A DNA stretch of 64,000 nucleotides from an uncultured Bacteroidales bacterium (GTDB lineage Bacteria > Bacteroidota > Bacteroidia > Bacteroidales > Paludibacteraceae), in the NCBI GenBank assembly GCA_944321895.1, contig CALUNA010000002.1:1-64000 (forward strand), in the 5' to 3' direction. Made by a program: the position numbers and the translations under genes. Shown here one piece after another: positions 34,441 to 42,885 of this stretch; positions within the stretch are counted from its first letter, which is position 1; every line of letters begins with the position of its first letter. The notes under the pieces were generated by a model. The model worked only from the letters and a program-made list of their open reading frames with translations. It had not been told where the DNA came from and did no database searches.

Positions 34441-35813
34441 GAAAGTTGATATATGCCCTGTTGGGTGTGGTTTTATTGACAAGCTGTTCGATATATCGTA
34501 AGTACGAGCGTCCGGAGGATCTTCCTCTGGATGGGTTGTACCGTGACAATGACAGCACGGCCGTAGCCGAAGATTCGTTGACATTGGGCGATTTGTCCTG
34601 GGAAGAGTTGTTTCAGGATACCTTGCTTCAGAACTTGATCCGTTACGGTTTGGACAACAATACGGACATGCAGGTTGCTTTGCTGCGTGTAGATCAGGCA
34701 CAGGCACAGCTGAAAGCGGCCAAACTCTCGTTTTTGCCGTCGCTGACTTTTTCTCCTCAGGGAGCGTTGAGCTCGACGGATGGGGGCAAGACGGCGGTGA
34801 AGACCTATGAATTGCCCGTGCAGGCCAGTTGGGAAATCGACTTGTTTGGTAATTTGCTCAATGCCAAACGTGGTACGCAGGCGGTTTTGTTGCAGCAGGA
34901 AGCTTACAAACGGGCAGTCTGCTCGAGTTTGATAGCCGGCATAGCCAATGACTACTATACTCTTCTGATGTTGGATGAACAGATAGAAATCAGTTCCGAG
35001 GCTCTGGCTATCTGGGGTGAACAGGTCCGCCTGATGGAATCCATGCTCCGCGTGGGTGAAGAGACGGAGAATGCTGTTACGCAGGCACGTGCCAATTTAT
35101 ATGCGCTGGAAGCGACGCACAATGATTTGTTGCGCCAGCAGCGTGAGGCGGAAAATGCGCTTTGTACGTTGCTCGGCATGACTTCCCAGTCTGTTCAGCG
35201 CGGCTCGCTGTCGGAGCAGGTGTTGCCGGAAGAGTTGATTACCGGTGTTCCGGTGCGTCTGCTGTCAAAACGTCCGGATGTGGTTCAGGCGGAAATGACG
35301 TTGGCCGAGGCCTATTATGCGACCAACCAGGCACGTTCGGCTTTTTATCCGCAACTGGTTTTAAGCGGCACTGCAGGCTGGACAAATTCACTGGGTGAGG
35401 TTGTTACCAATCCCGGCGGCTGGATATTGTCGGCCGTAGCATCGCTCGCCCAACCCATATTCAACCGCGGCAAGCTGGTTGCAAACTTGCGTGTGTCGAA
35501 GGATGAGGAAGAGATTGCCAAACTGAACTACAAGCAGACATTGCTGAATGCGGGTGAAGAAGTGAACAATGCGCTGTATGCTTCGGCATCGGCACAACGC
35601 AACTGGGAAATCCATACGAAGCAGTGCACTGAACTGGAACGAACGGCAGAAACATCCGGTTCTTTGTACCGTACGGGAAATGCCACATATCTGGAAATGC
35701 TTACGGCACAGCAGTCACTGCTTGATGCCCGCTTGAATGTGGCTTCTGACCGTTTTACACAATTGCAGTCGGTTGTCAATTTGTACAGCGCTCTGGGTGG
35801 TGGCAGTGAATGA
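34437..35813 (+). CDS. RND efflux outer-membrane factor (TolC/OprM type lipoprotein)
   Basis: 458 residues, lipobox Cys17 (VVLLTSC). Two OEP repeats are visible; the periplasmic helix pairs lie around 70-220 and 285-440 (TDMQVALLRVDQAQAQLKAA and RPDVVQAEMTLAEAYYATNQ). This NodT/OprM-like form completes the tripartite pump. Translation is coupled to the pump gene through ATGA, and the operon ends at a strong terminator 20 bases downstream. Confidence 0.94.
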   Translation: MRKLIYALLGVVLLTSCSIYRKYERPEDLPLDGLYRDNDSTAVAEDSLTLGDLSWEELFQDTLLQNLIRYGLDNNTDMQVALLRVDQAQAQLKAAKLSFLPSLTFSPQGALSSTDGGKTAVKTYELPVQASWEIDLFGNLLNAKRGTQAVLLQQEAYKRAVCSSLIAGIANDYYTLLMLDEQIEISSEALAIWGEQVRLMESMLRVGEETENAVTQARANLYALEATHNDLLRQQREAENALCTLLGMTSQSVQRGSLSEQVLPEELITGVPVRLLSKRPDVVQAEMTLAEAYYATNQARSAFYPQLVLSGTAGWTNSLGEVVTNPGGWILSAVASLAQPIFNRGKLVANLRVSKDEEEIAKLNYKQTLLNAGEEVNNALYASASAQRNWEIHTKQCTELERTAETSGSLYRTGNATYLEMLTAQQSLLDARLNVASDRFTQLQSVVNLYSALGGGSE

Positions 35814-35833
35814 GATGACAGACCGTAAAATTT

Positions 35834-35877
35834 AAAGCGGAGGCCGGTGATGTGAAAACGCCGGCCTCCGCTTTTTT
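35834..35877 (+). terminator. Terminator of the RND operon
   Basis: AAAGCGGAGGCCGG (35834-35847) pairs with CCGGCCTCCGCTTT (35861-35874), followed by further T residues. A 14-bp GC-rich stem; the A-rich 5' side would also serve the converging gene. Confidence 0.88.
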
Positions 35878-35897
35878 GTTGTCTGTGACAAGTACCG

Positions 35898-37787
35898 TTA
35901 TTCAACCTGTTCCTGTACGACCAGGTTCTTGATTTCCCAGGTTGCCGATGCGGTTGCGGAGCTGGTATATTTGAAAGCGATGGTAATCACTTTTCCGCAA
36001 TAGTCACTCAAACTCAGGTTTCCTGTGTTCATGAACTCCCAGTTGTTTCCGGGTGGAACCATATAGGCATCGTTTTCATCCTTGTTGAACGGCAGATGTT
36101 TCCATGAACATGCGGTAACATCACCGGCAAAGTCGGTTGATATCATGATGAAGCATTCATCGGTAAATGCTTTGGTGTAGTTGACGGCCTGGTCAAAACT
36201 CAGCACCGGATTCATGGCATCTTTCAGGTCGATGAGCGGTGAGATCAGCCAGCTTTCCGTAGCATGGTTGCCACCGACGTAGGCCGATGCTTTCATGCCG
36301 TAGCTGCTGCTTGTGGCCCATACGTAGGAAAGTCCATCCAGGGCAACATCCTGTATGGTAAAGTCTCCCTGCCGGTTGTCGGCGAATGTTTCCGAGAGAT
36401 ACAGGTTTTGTTTGGCAACCCATTGTTGTCCGGCCAGTTCAAAGGTCAGCACGGCCGTTTTGATATCGGTAGTCATGTTCCAGTTGCTGCCGTCGTAGCT
36501 GAATTCGCTTATGGTCATTCCGTTTTCGCTGTTGTAGATGACGGCGTACGTGTCGTCGGATTGTGCGTACGGATAAGTTTGCGACAGGAAAACAGGGATA
36601 ATGTCTTGCGGTTTGCTGATGGTGTTTCCGCCCAATGCGTTGTAAACCGGTTGGGGGATGGCTGTTACATTGGCATCGTCTGTTTTGTAGGCTTTCCACA
36701 GGCCGTTTTGGAGCACATACACGGCGACCCGGTTGGCGGTTATGTCCTGCGCTCGGGTTTCCGGCTGGAATGTGCCGGATGGGCTTGCGTATGAGCATGC
36801 TGTTGCACCAAACCGGTCATTTTCATATGTGAAGGTAATGTTTTCTTCGGTTGTTCCGTCATCGGTGTAGCGGTCAAAAGAAACGATGTAGGTGCTTGCT
36901 TCGGGTGTCGGATAGTGTTCCGGCAGAACGAGATTGGCAATACCCCAGGCCAGTCGGTCGGCCATCAGTTGTGTCATTTCCGCATCGTCCATGTCGGTGT
37001 ACAGGCTGTCCGGGTCATAATATTTTTTCCAGGTGGAAATTTTGTTGTTTATGTTGGCAAAGCTGGTGGCTGCGCCGAAATAGTATTCGGCCGTAATGGG
37101 GTCGTCTCTTGTGTCCAGATATCCGCTGTCCTGATTGGCTATGACCCAGTCAAGCAACCGTTGGAAATCGGCGGTTTCCATGGCCAGTTTTTCGGGCTGT
37201 TCGGCGGAGCCTCCGACACTTGGTTCCACTTCATCGTACATGTAGTTTACAACCATGATTTCGCCTTCTTGTGCCTGCACGGCGGCGGCCAGGATTTGCG
37301 GAATTTGCGACAGTGTGGCGGGTGTCAGGTAGGACGCCTGCACGGATTCTTTCCAGACCGATTCATAGTCGCTGTCGGTGAGCGTGTATTCCGAGATGTT
37401 CGCGAAGTCCTGCATGTATTCAGGCAGGGCCCGGGTTGTGTTGTGCGTAATGCGCATGAGGGAGCCGCTGCTCAGTTGCGGGTATTTTTCCGTGATAAAT
37501 GCCGGGATGAACAGTTCGGCGGGTACAAGGTCGGAAAAACATTTGGTATTGGCCAGTGCCTGCAATGCTTTGTAGCAGGTGGAATCGTCATCCTGTTGCA
37601 AAGCGAGTTGTTTGTTTGTTTCGAGTCCGGCAATGTATGCGTAGTCGGTTGTTTCCAGCGTATGGCTCAGATTCTGGACATCCGTGATGGTGTGTTCGTA
37701 GTCCAATTGTTTGTCGCTGTAGAAATCCTCGCATCCGGCAGTGGCTGCCAGGAGCGGTAATATCATGAGGCCGAATATTTTCTTCAT
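35898..37787 (-). CDS. Surface lipoprotein with C-terminal choice-of-anchor J-type domain, partner of a TonB receptor
   Basis: 629 residues, lipobox Cys19 (LLAATAGC). The N-terminal two-thirds have no domain I can name. Residues about 460-629 resemble the choice-of-anchor J/MAM-like jelly-roll (ESWLISPLIDLKDAMNPVLSFDQ, then WEFMNTGNLSLSDYCGKVITIAFKYTS, ATWEIKNLVV). Its gene starts 17 bases after the TonB receptor stop, so the two form an operon in which this protein takes the place a SusD would have, probably as a surface binder delivering a ligand to the receptor. The ligand is unknown. I see no enzyme motif. Confidence 0.75.
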   Translation of the reverse strand: MKKIFGLMILPLLAATAGCEDFYSDKQLDYEHTITDVQNLSHTLETTDYAYIAGLETNKQLALQQDDDSTCYKALQALANTKCFSDLVPAELFIPAFITEKYPQLSSGSLMRITHNTTRALPEYMQDFANISEYTLTDSDYESVWKESVQASYLTPATLSQIPQILAAAVQAQEGEIMVVNYMYDEVEPSVGGSAEQPEKLAMETADFQRLLDWVIANQDSGYLDTRDDPITAEYYFGAATSFANINNKISTWKKYYDPDSLYTDMDDAEMTQLMADRLAWGIANLVLPEHYPTPEASTYIVSFDRYTDDGTTEENITFTYENDRFGATACSYASPSGTFQPETRAQDITANRVAVYVLQNGLWKAYKTDDANVTAIPQPVYNALGGNTISKPQDIIPVFLSQTYPYAQSDDTYAVIYNSENGMTISEFSYDGSNWNMTTDIKTAVLTFELAGQQWVAKQNLYLSETFADNRQGDFTIQDVALDGLSYVWATSSSYGMKASAYVGGNHATESWLISPLIDLKDAMNPVLSFDQAVNYTKAFTDECFIMISTDFAGDVTACSWKHLPFNKDENDAYMVPPGNNWEFMNTGNLSLSDYCGKVITIAFKYTSSATASATWEIKNLVVQEQVE

Positions 37788-37804
37788 AATGATTTTTTTA
37801 CGGG

Positions 37805-40516
37805 TTAGAAATTAATTTTCAGACGTATGCTGTATGTGCGTCCGGTGGAGAAATACATGTACACGTTGTCCAGGTTTGCTTCAGCGATGCTTCCGGAGAC
37901 GATGGAGCTTGGGTTGTACGCTTTTTCTATGTAGAATTGGTTCAGGACGTTGTTGACGTTGCCGGAAATGACGGCATCCAGTTTTCCCATTTGGAAGCGG
38001 TATGATGCGCGCAGGTCCAGTTGTCCGCCGGTAGGTATTTTCCATGGTGCAAGCACGTTGACGGTTTTTCCGAGTGAAAGGTTGCTTCCTGACAGTGAGT
38101 AGTAAGCGTAGTTGCGGTCATAGAGGACGTAGTCGCCTCCGATGCGCAGGCCTTTCATGGGTTTGAAGGTCATTCCCAAGGCGGCTGTTGTTTGTGCCGA
38201 GCCGCCTACCTGTATGCCTTTCATGTTGATGATGGCATAGGCCTGGTCGGGTGCGCCCGGTGTTGTTATGGTTCCGTCGGGACGGAGTGCCTGTCCGTGT
38301 GCGTCATAGGCATAGCCCACAACGCTGTCGCTGTCCCATGTCCAGTCGCCCAATGAGAGCATGGCCGTAATTTCCAACCATTTGGTCGGCTCTGCCTTGA
38401 TGTCGAGTTCCACGCCCATGTGGCGTGCGTTTACGCCGGTCATGTTCATGTAGTATTCTTCCTGGTTTTCCAGGGTTCCCGATTTGGTCATGGTCTTGTC
38501 CATCCATTCCGTGAAGTAGGCGTTCAGGTTTGCGCTCAGCCATGAGTTGTGGAATCCGTATCCGATTTCGGCCGACATGACCTGTTCGTTTCTGGCGTTT
38601 ACATTGATGGCATTGCTTGTGGTTGACTGCATGAATGCGCCGTATGCAAATTTCGGTGCACGGGAGATGTAGCCTACGTTGACAAATATGTTGTTGTATT
38701 TGTTGATGTTGTAGTTGGCACCGGTTTTCACTGTTCCTCCGAGGAAGCCGACTGTTTCCGAACGTGCATGTTCGGCATCATAATAGAACCGGTCGTAGCG
38801 CCAGTAGTTTGTGTAGGATACGGAGCCGGCCAGGAACACGTTGAATGCATCCCGGTTGTATTCCGCCTGTGCGAATACGCCTTCCTGCATTACGTAGCTG
38901 TCGTAATCGCGGTACACGACATCTCCGATTCCAAGTTTCTGGTATCGCCATGCCTTGTCGGCTGCGGCCGCATTGTTTTCCACGCTGACGCCTCCGCGTT
39001 CGGGGTCCATGTAGTAGTCTCCGCCGTAGAGGTCCACGATTTCGTTGGTGTGTGTGCCTTTGTAGTAGCGCAGGTCGAGTCCGGCATAGAAGTCGATGTT
39101 TTCGGCGAACTTGTTTGTGTAGGTAGAAAGCAGTCCGTACCAGTTATGGTAGTTTTTGCTTTTGGACATGATCAGCATGGAGCCGTAGTTGCTTGCGCTG
39201 TTTATGTCGTATATGGCGCCGTAGTCGAATGTTCCGTCTGCTTTCCGGAAAGTGGTGTTCAGTTCACCATAGCGTGCGCCGTACCAGCTTTGGTATGAAT
39301 AGTTGGAGAATTCGTCGTTTCCTTGTCCGGAATAGCCGTTGCCGCGGCCGATGGAAGTGTAGAGTGCGGTGGCGAGTGATGACTTGTGGTCTATTTGCCA
39401 GGTGTGGTTCAAGGAAATCTGCGGTTTGTGGTATTCATTGTAGTCCGCTGTTTTGCGTTGTCCGTTCTGGTCAAATCCGTAGCTGGCGTTGTAGCGGTAT
39501 TTTGATTTGCCATCGGACATGTATTTGGCTACTTCTTCCCATCCGGCCATGGTCAGTGCTCCGTCGCGCTGGTAATGTTTTTGTGGTGCGCCAAAGGCCG
39601 TGAGTGACAGCTGGTGTGATTCGCCGATTCGTTTGGCTATGTTTACAAAATAATTGTAGCTTTCAAAGTCGGTTCCCTGGACGTATCCGTTGCCCCATGT
39701 TCTTGAGCCGAGCACCGTGAAAGCCCAGCCTTTTTCGGTCAGTCCGGAAGATACGCTGAATGCTACCTTGTTGTAGCCATCGTTGCCCAGGGCATATTGC
39801 AGTGAGCCTCCCCGCTTGGAATCTATTCCTTTCGTGATGATGTTGATAGTTCCGCCCACGGATGGTGCCGATACTTTGGATGCTCCCAAACCGCGTTGTG
39901 TCTGCATGGTGGAGGTGACATCGTTCAGTCCTGCCCAGTTGCTCCAATATACGTTGCCGTTTTCCATGTCGTTCATGGGAACACCGTTTACCATGACGGC
40001 AATGTTTGTGTTGTCGAAACCGCGCATATAGGCCTCCGAGTCGCCGAAACCGCCTCCTTGTCTGTTCACATGGACTCCGGGGGTTGTTTTCAGTATTTCC
40101 GGGAATTCCTGTGAACCCAGGCGTTCTTCAATTTCAAGTCCGGTAACGGTGGATACGGCTACCGGCGTTTTGCGCTGTATGGCCACCGAGGATGTTATCG
40201 TAACGTCCTGCAAACCAATGGCATCGCTTTCCATCTCAATCTTGCCCAGGTTGGTCCGGTTGGCGGTTACTTTGATTTCGCGGGTAACGTAGCCGACGTA
40301 GGAAAACTGCAGGGTAGCTTCCGCTTGTCCTATGTTCAGCTCGAAATAGCCGTCTACATCGGTTACCGTGCCGGCACTTGTGGCCGGGTTGTAAATGCTT
40401 ACGCCGATAAGCGATTCGCCAGTACTCTTGTCGAGCACGACGCCTTTTACTACATGTTGTGCCGACAGCCATTGGACTGATGCCAACAATAATAGCAGAC
40501 AAAATGTTTTTTTCAT
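37805..40516 (-). CDS. TonB-dependent receptor with carboxypeptidase-like N-terminal domain
   Basis: 903 residues from the ATG at 40516 (MKKTFCLLLLLASVQWLSAQ); the frame extends 30 codons further but those overlap the promoter. A CarboxypepD_reg-like domain (about 22-105, VVKGVVLDKSTGESLIGVSI) precedes the plug (about 115-230, with YMRGFDNTNIAVMVNGVPMNDMENG) and the barrel. It is not SusC-like in length or plug motif. Paired with the lipoprotein downstream. A minus-strand -7 box TACCTTTG lies at 40580-40573. Substrate unknown; metal complexes, peptides and glycans are all possible. Confidence 0.9.
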   Translation of the reverse strand: MKKTFCLLLLLASVQWLSAQHVVKGVVLDKSTGESLIGVSIYNPATSAGTVTDVDGYFELNIGQAEATLQFSYVGYVTREIKVTANRTNLGKIEMESDAIGLQDVTITSSVAIQRKTPVAVSTVTGLEIEERLGSQEFPEILKTTPGVHVNRQGGGFGDSEAYMRGFDNTNIAVMVNGVPMNDMENGNVYWSNWAGLNDVTSTMQTQRGLGASKVSAPSVGGTINIITKGIDSKRGGSLQYALGNDGYNKVAFSVSSGLTEKGWAFTVLGSRTWGNGYVQGTDFESYNYFVNIAKRIGESHQLSLTAFGAPQKHYQRDGALTMAGWEEVAKYMSDGKSKYRYNASYGFDQNGQRKTADYNEYHKPQISLNHTWQIDHKSSLATALYTSIGRGNGYSGQGNDEFSNYSYQSWYGARYGELNTTFRKADGTFDYGAIYDINSASNYGSMLIMSKSKNYHNWYGLLSTYTNKFAENIDFYAGLDLRYYKGTHTNEIVDLYGGDYYMDPERGGVSVENNAAAADKAWRYQKLGIGDVVYRDYDSYVMQEGVFAQAEYNRDAFNVFLAGSVSYTNYWRYDRFYYDAEHARSETVGFLGGTVKTGANYNINKYNNIFVNVGYISRAPKFAYGAFMQSTTSNAINVNARNEQVMSAEIGYGFHNSWLSANLNAYFTEWMDKTMTKSGTLENQEEYYMNMTGVNARHMGVELDIKAEPTKWLEITAMLSLGDWTWDSDSVVGYAYDAHGQALRPDGTITTPGAPDQAYAIINMKGIQVGGSAQTTAALGMTFKPMKGLRIGGDYVLYDRNYAYYSLSGSNLSLGKTVNVLAPWKIPTGGQLDLRASYRFQMGKLDAVISGNVNNVLNQFYIEKAYNPSSIVSGSIAEANLDNVYMYFSTGRTYSIRLKINF

Positions 40517-40572
40517 AAGATAAGTGTTAGTGTAACATGATTGTTTTATATTCCGATTTTCCGGAACGCGGA

Positions 40573-40580
40573 CAAAGGTA
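40573..40580 (-). promoter_or_regulatory. -7 box of the TonB receptor/lipoprotein operon
   Basis: Minus strand reads TACCTTTG, 56 bases upstream of the chosen ATG at 40516. It rules out the longer translation start, which would begin at 40606 upstream of this box. Confidence 0.6.
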
Positions 40581-40740
40581 CGTTTTTCTGTTAAAATATT
40601 ATACACTGAAATAAAATTTTTATATCGTTTGAAAAATATCGGTGTATGACAGGCTGGAATGTCAAATTGTTTAAAACAGGATTGGTTTTGTGTTAAACAT
40701 AAAGTATTTCCGGTCAGGAAACATTTTGTCCGGCGGATGG

Positions 40741-40770
40741 TTGCATATTCGTTCTTTTTTACTACTTTTG
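40741..40770 (+). promoter_or_regulatory. tRNA-Arg promoter
   Basis: TTG (40741-40743) and TACTTTTG (40763-40770) with a 19-base spacer, 13 bases before the mature tRNA 5' end. Confidence 0.65.
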
Positions 40771-40783
40771 CATCCGCAACCGA

Positions 40784-40857
40784 GGCCCCGTAGTTCAGCT
40801 GTATAGAACGTCAGATTCCGGTTCTGAAGGTCGTGGGTTAGAATCCCGCCGGGGTCA
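40784..40857 (+). tRNA. tRNA-Arg (anticodon CCG)
   Basis: All four arms fold: acceptor GGCCCCG/CGGGGTC (one G-T pair), D-stem GTTC/GAAC, anticodon stem TCAGA/TCTGA with loop TTCCGGT (anticodon CCG, reads CGG), T-stem GTGGG/CCCGC. Total 74 nt with discriminator A; CCA is not encoded, as is common in Bacteroidota. The D-loop AGCTGTATA lacks the usual GG pair and has G18-U19. The T-loop TTAGAAT has A56 in place of the near-universal C56. U19 and A56 can pair, so the tertiary contact is kept in swapped form. Confidence 0.92.
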
Positions 40858-40862
40858 CGAAG

Positions 40863-40905
40863 AAAACCGGATGCATCGTTTTTTCGATGTATCCGGTTTT
40901 TGTTT
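40863..40905. terminator. Terminator after tRNA-Arg, also facing the minus-strand gene
   Basis: AAAACCGGATGCATCG (40863-40878) pairs with CGATGTATCCGGTTTT (40885-40900), one G-T pair, then T residues. It ends the tRNA transcript and can serve the converging transglutaminase-like gene that stops at 40941. Confidence 0.85.
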
Positions 40906-40940
40906 GGCGGATTTTCCTGTGGCTCTCCCGTGTTTTTCCT

Positions 40941-42320
40941 TTATTGCACCTGGTAGCACAAGCAGTATTCATAAGAGGCATTCGGTTGCAGCTGGACGAC
41001 CAGAGCAAGAGTGCCGGCGGTGTCGGGCACTATGGTCATGGTCATGCTGCCGGTTTCAGGGTCGGTTACCCAGTTTTTGTGCCAGGTGTTTCCGTTGACA
41101 AGCGCCCATTGAATCCCGTTTCGGGGGCGCAGCGTAAAAGTGTAGCTTTGCCCGCATTGCAGCGTGCCGTCGAGCGGGATATTTTCCAGTGCACATTGGC
41201 CATCGGTTTTATAAAATTCAGGTAATGCGTCTATGCTGCCGTTTCGTACACCGGCCAGCAGTTTACGGGTGTCGATGGCGTATTTTTCCAGCATTTCAGG
41301 ACTGAAATTCCTGAGGCCGGATATTTCCGGCAAGGCCGTGGGGGTTGCCGCTTCCAGACGCGCCATGTCGGAGGCAGTGGGCCGCGCCACTTTATATTCC
41401 AGCACGGTGGTATAAGACTGGTCGTCGCCTTGTCTATACCCAAAATTCAATTCGCCGGCTTCTGTGGGCACAAAATCCACATAGTAAACGCCATTCTGTT
41501 GTTGCCATGTGGTCACGGCAGTCTGGTTTAAGATGATAGCCAGTTCGCAGGGTTGCAGTTTCTGCACGGCAAAACGATAGTTTGTGCCTACGCGCAAGGT
41601 TTGTTGCTCAGGGACTTGATTGAGATAAATGATGCCCATGCCACTGTTGTAAACTTTGGGCAAATCCGTGTCGCCGGCCATGCAGCGGTCGTATGTGGTT
41701 TGTGCGTCAAAACCGAGCTTGCCCCATGCCGGTCCTATCGGGGGAAGTGCATTGAATTGCTGGCGGTTGATGGATTGCGGCAGCAGTTGGTAGGTTTCAA
41801 CGTTGGGGAAATGCGTGAAGATATTCCAGTAAGGACTGACATGGAACCATGAATCGTCGTTTTCGTTTCGTATGAAAGTGCCGTTGTCCACAGAACCGGC
41901 TCCCCAGGTGGGGTCAATCAGGATGCCGGTGCTTTCGCCTTCCACGATGGCGAAAATCCATGCGTGTTTTTCCATGCGGCCGCCGTGTGTCTTGCCGATG
42001 CCCGTGATGATATGCGCTTTCAGCCCGACGGCTTCGGCCAGGCGGTAAAACAGTTCGCTGTATGCCTGACACACGCCGCGGCGGTTGTCCCAACATTCGT
42101 CTGCGGTGTAGATGCTGTATGATGTGTCGTAGCTGATGTTGTCGCACAGCCAGCGGTATATGGCATAAGCCTGCTTGTATTTGCTGTCGCAACCGGCTGT
42201 AATCTGTTGCGCAACCTGCGTGTAGTCGTAACGTGTCGGCGATATTTTATGCGCGTAATGCTCTTGTGCCGGTGTGTTCAAGGCAAACGCCAAAGCCAGA
42301 AAAAATATAATGTTCCGCAT
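40941..42320 (-). CDS. Secreted transglutaminase-like (papain-fold) protein
   Basis: 459 residues with a Sec signal peptide (MRNIIFFLALAFALNTPAQ). The transglutaminase-like domain (about 40-180) has an intact Cys-His-Asp triad: Cys84 in RRGVCQAYSELF, His119 in MEKHAWIF, Asp136 in IDPTWGAG. The C-terminal ~250 residues are beta-rich, probably immunoglobulin-like modules, with no T9SS sorting end and no lipobox. Bacterial members act as proteases or crosslinking/deamidating enzymes on peptides or cell-wall material; which applies here cannot be told. A minus-strand -7 box TATCTTTG (42352-42345) lies 24 bases upstream. Single-gene unit. Confidence 0.88.
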   Translation of the reverse strand: MRNIIFFLALAFALNTPAQEHYAHKISPTRYDYTQVAQQITAGCDSKYKQAYAIYRWLCDNISYDTSYSIYTADECWDNRRGVCQAYSELFYRLAEAVGLKAHIITGIGKTHGGRMEKHAWIFAIVEGESTGILIDPTWGAGSVDNGTFIRNENDDSWFHVSPYWNIFTHFPNVETYQLLPQSINRQQFNALPPIGPAWGKLGFDAQTTYDRCMAGDTDLPKVYNSGMGIIYLNQVPEQQTLRVGTNYRFAVQKLQPCELAIILNQTAVTTWQQQNGVYYVDFVPTEAGELNFGYRQGDDQSYTTVLEYKVARPTASDMARLEAATPTALPEISGLRNFSPEMLEKYAIDTRKLLAGVRNGSIDALPEFYKTDGQCALENIPLDGTLQCGQSYTFTLRPRNGIQWALVNGNTWHKNWVTDPETGSMTMTIVPDTAGTLALVVQLQPNASYEYCLCYQVQ

Positions 42321-42466
42321 GATTGGTTATTCCTTATCGTTTTGCAAAGATACAGGATTTTGCTGAATGCAGGCGGCGTCCGGGATTTGCAAAAAAAGGA
42401 CTGGTCGGCAGTGTATTTATTTTTTGAATTCATCCAATTTTAAGACAATAAATTATAAAGAATAAC

Positions 42467-42474
42467 TATCTTTG
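42467..42474 (+). promoter_or_regulatory. -7 box of the structured RNA
   Basis: TATCTTTG followed by CGC. The -33 position holds only a T-rich stretch (TTTTAAG near 42438). It would start a transcript at about 42480. Confidence 0.6.
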
Positions 42475-42480
42475 CGCTTT

Positions 42481-42800
42481 CCTCACGCTGATGCTGTTTG
42501 GCAGTAAGGTTGGGTGGGGGATACATACGAAAAGGCGTTTACTGGCGCTTTTGTTTTGACGGTGTAAGAACTTCGCAAATTCTTAACTTCAATGAGTTAG
42601 TCAAAAACCAAAGCAACGGGAACGTCCCTTGGGATGTTTATACACAGCCCTTGTTGTGCTTTGTCGTGAAATGATAGGGAAGCAGGCATGGGTATTAATA
42701 TACATAAACATCCGCGTGGGGCTTTCGACGTTGCTCGTTTCGACTAAAAGCGAAGGCCTTTACATCGTGGAACGGGCGGCAGACCGGCTCCACGTTTTTT
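42481..42800 (+). ncRNA. Structured non-coding RNA of unknown family, about 320 nt
   Basis: A stand-alone unit with its own -7 box and terminator and no convincing coding frame. By eye it forms nested long-range helices: CGCTTTT (42546-42552) with AAAAGCG (42746-42752), TTAGTC (42597-42602) with GACTAA (42742-42747, partly in competition with the previous), AGCAACG (42612-42618) with CGTTGCT (42729-42735), and GGATGTTTAT with ATAAACATCC inside them. Local hairpins include GTAAGAA/TTCTTAAC and GGCTTTCG/CGAAGGCC. Its base composition is that of the core genome, unlike the AT-rich operon after it. I do not find tmRNA, RNase P, or SRP signatures. It could be a Bacteroidales-specific RNA class or a divergent 6S RNA; undecided. 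Confidence 0.68.
42766..42800 (+). terminator. Terminator of the structured RNA
   Basis: CGTGGA (42766-42771) pairs with TCCACG (42789-42794), with an inner CGG/CCG helix, followed by six T residues. It lies 85 bases before the first gene of the AT-rich operon. Confidence 0.8.
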
Positions 42801-42885
42801 GTATTGTATAGGTGATAATAATTTTATCCGGCTGGAATCCATAGAGGTTGTCTATTACGATGTAGTACATTTATTCATAAAAAAG

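Noticed and set aside
42481..42800. RNA as tmRNA, RNase P RNA or SRP RNA
   Set aside because: No tRNA-like ends or tag frame, no RNase P core motifs, and a GGAAGCAGG stretch near 42678 lacks the SRP tetraloop context.
42629..42811. A 60-codon frame within the structured RNA
   Set aside because: It covers conserved-looking helices and the terminator stem; codon use is unlike either the core or the AT-rich operon.
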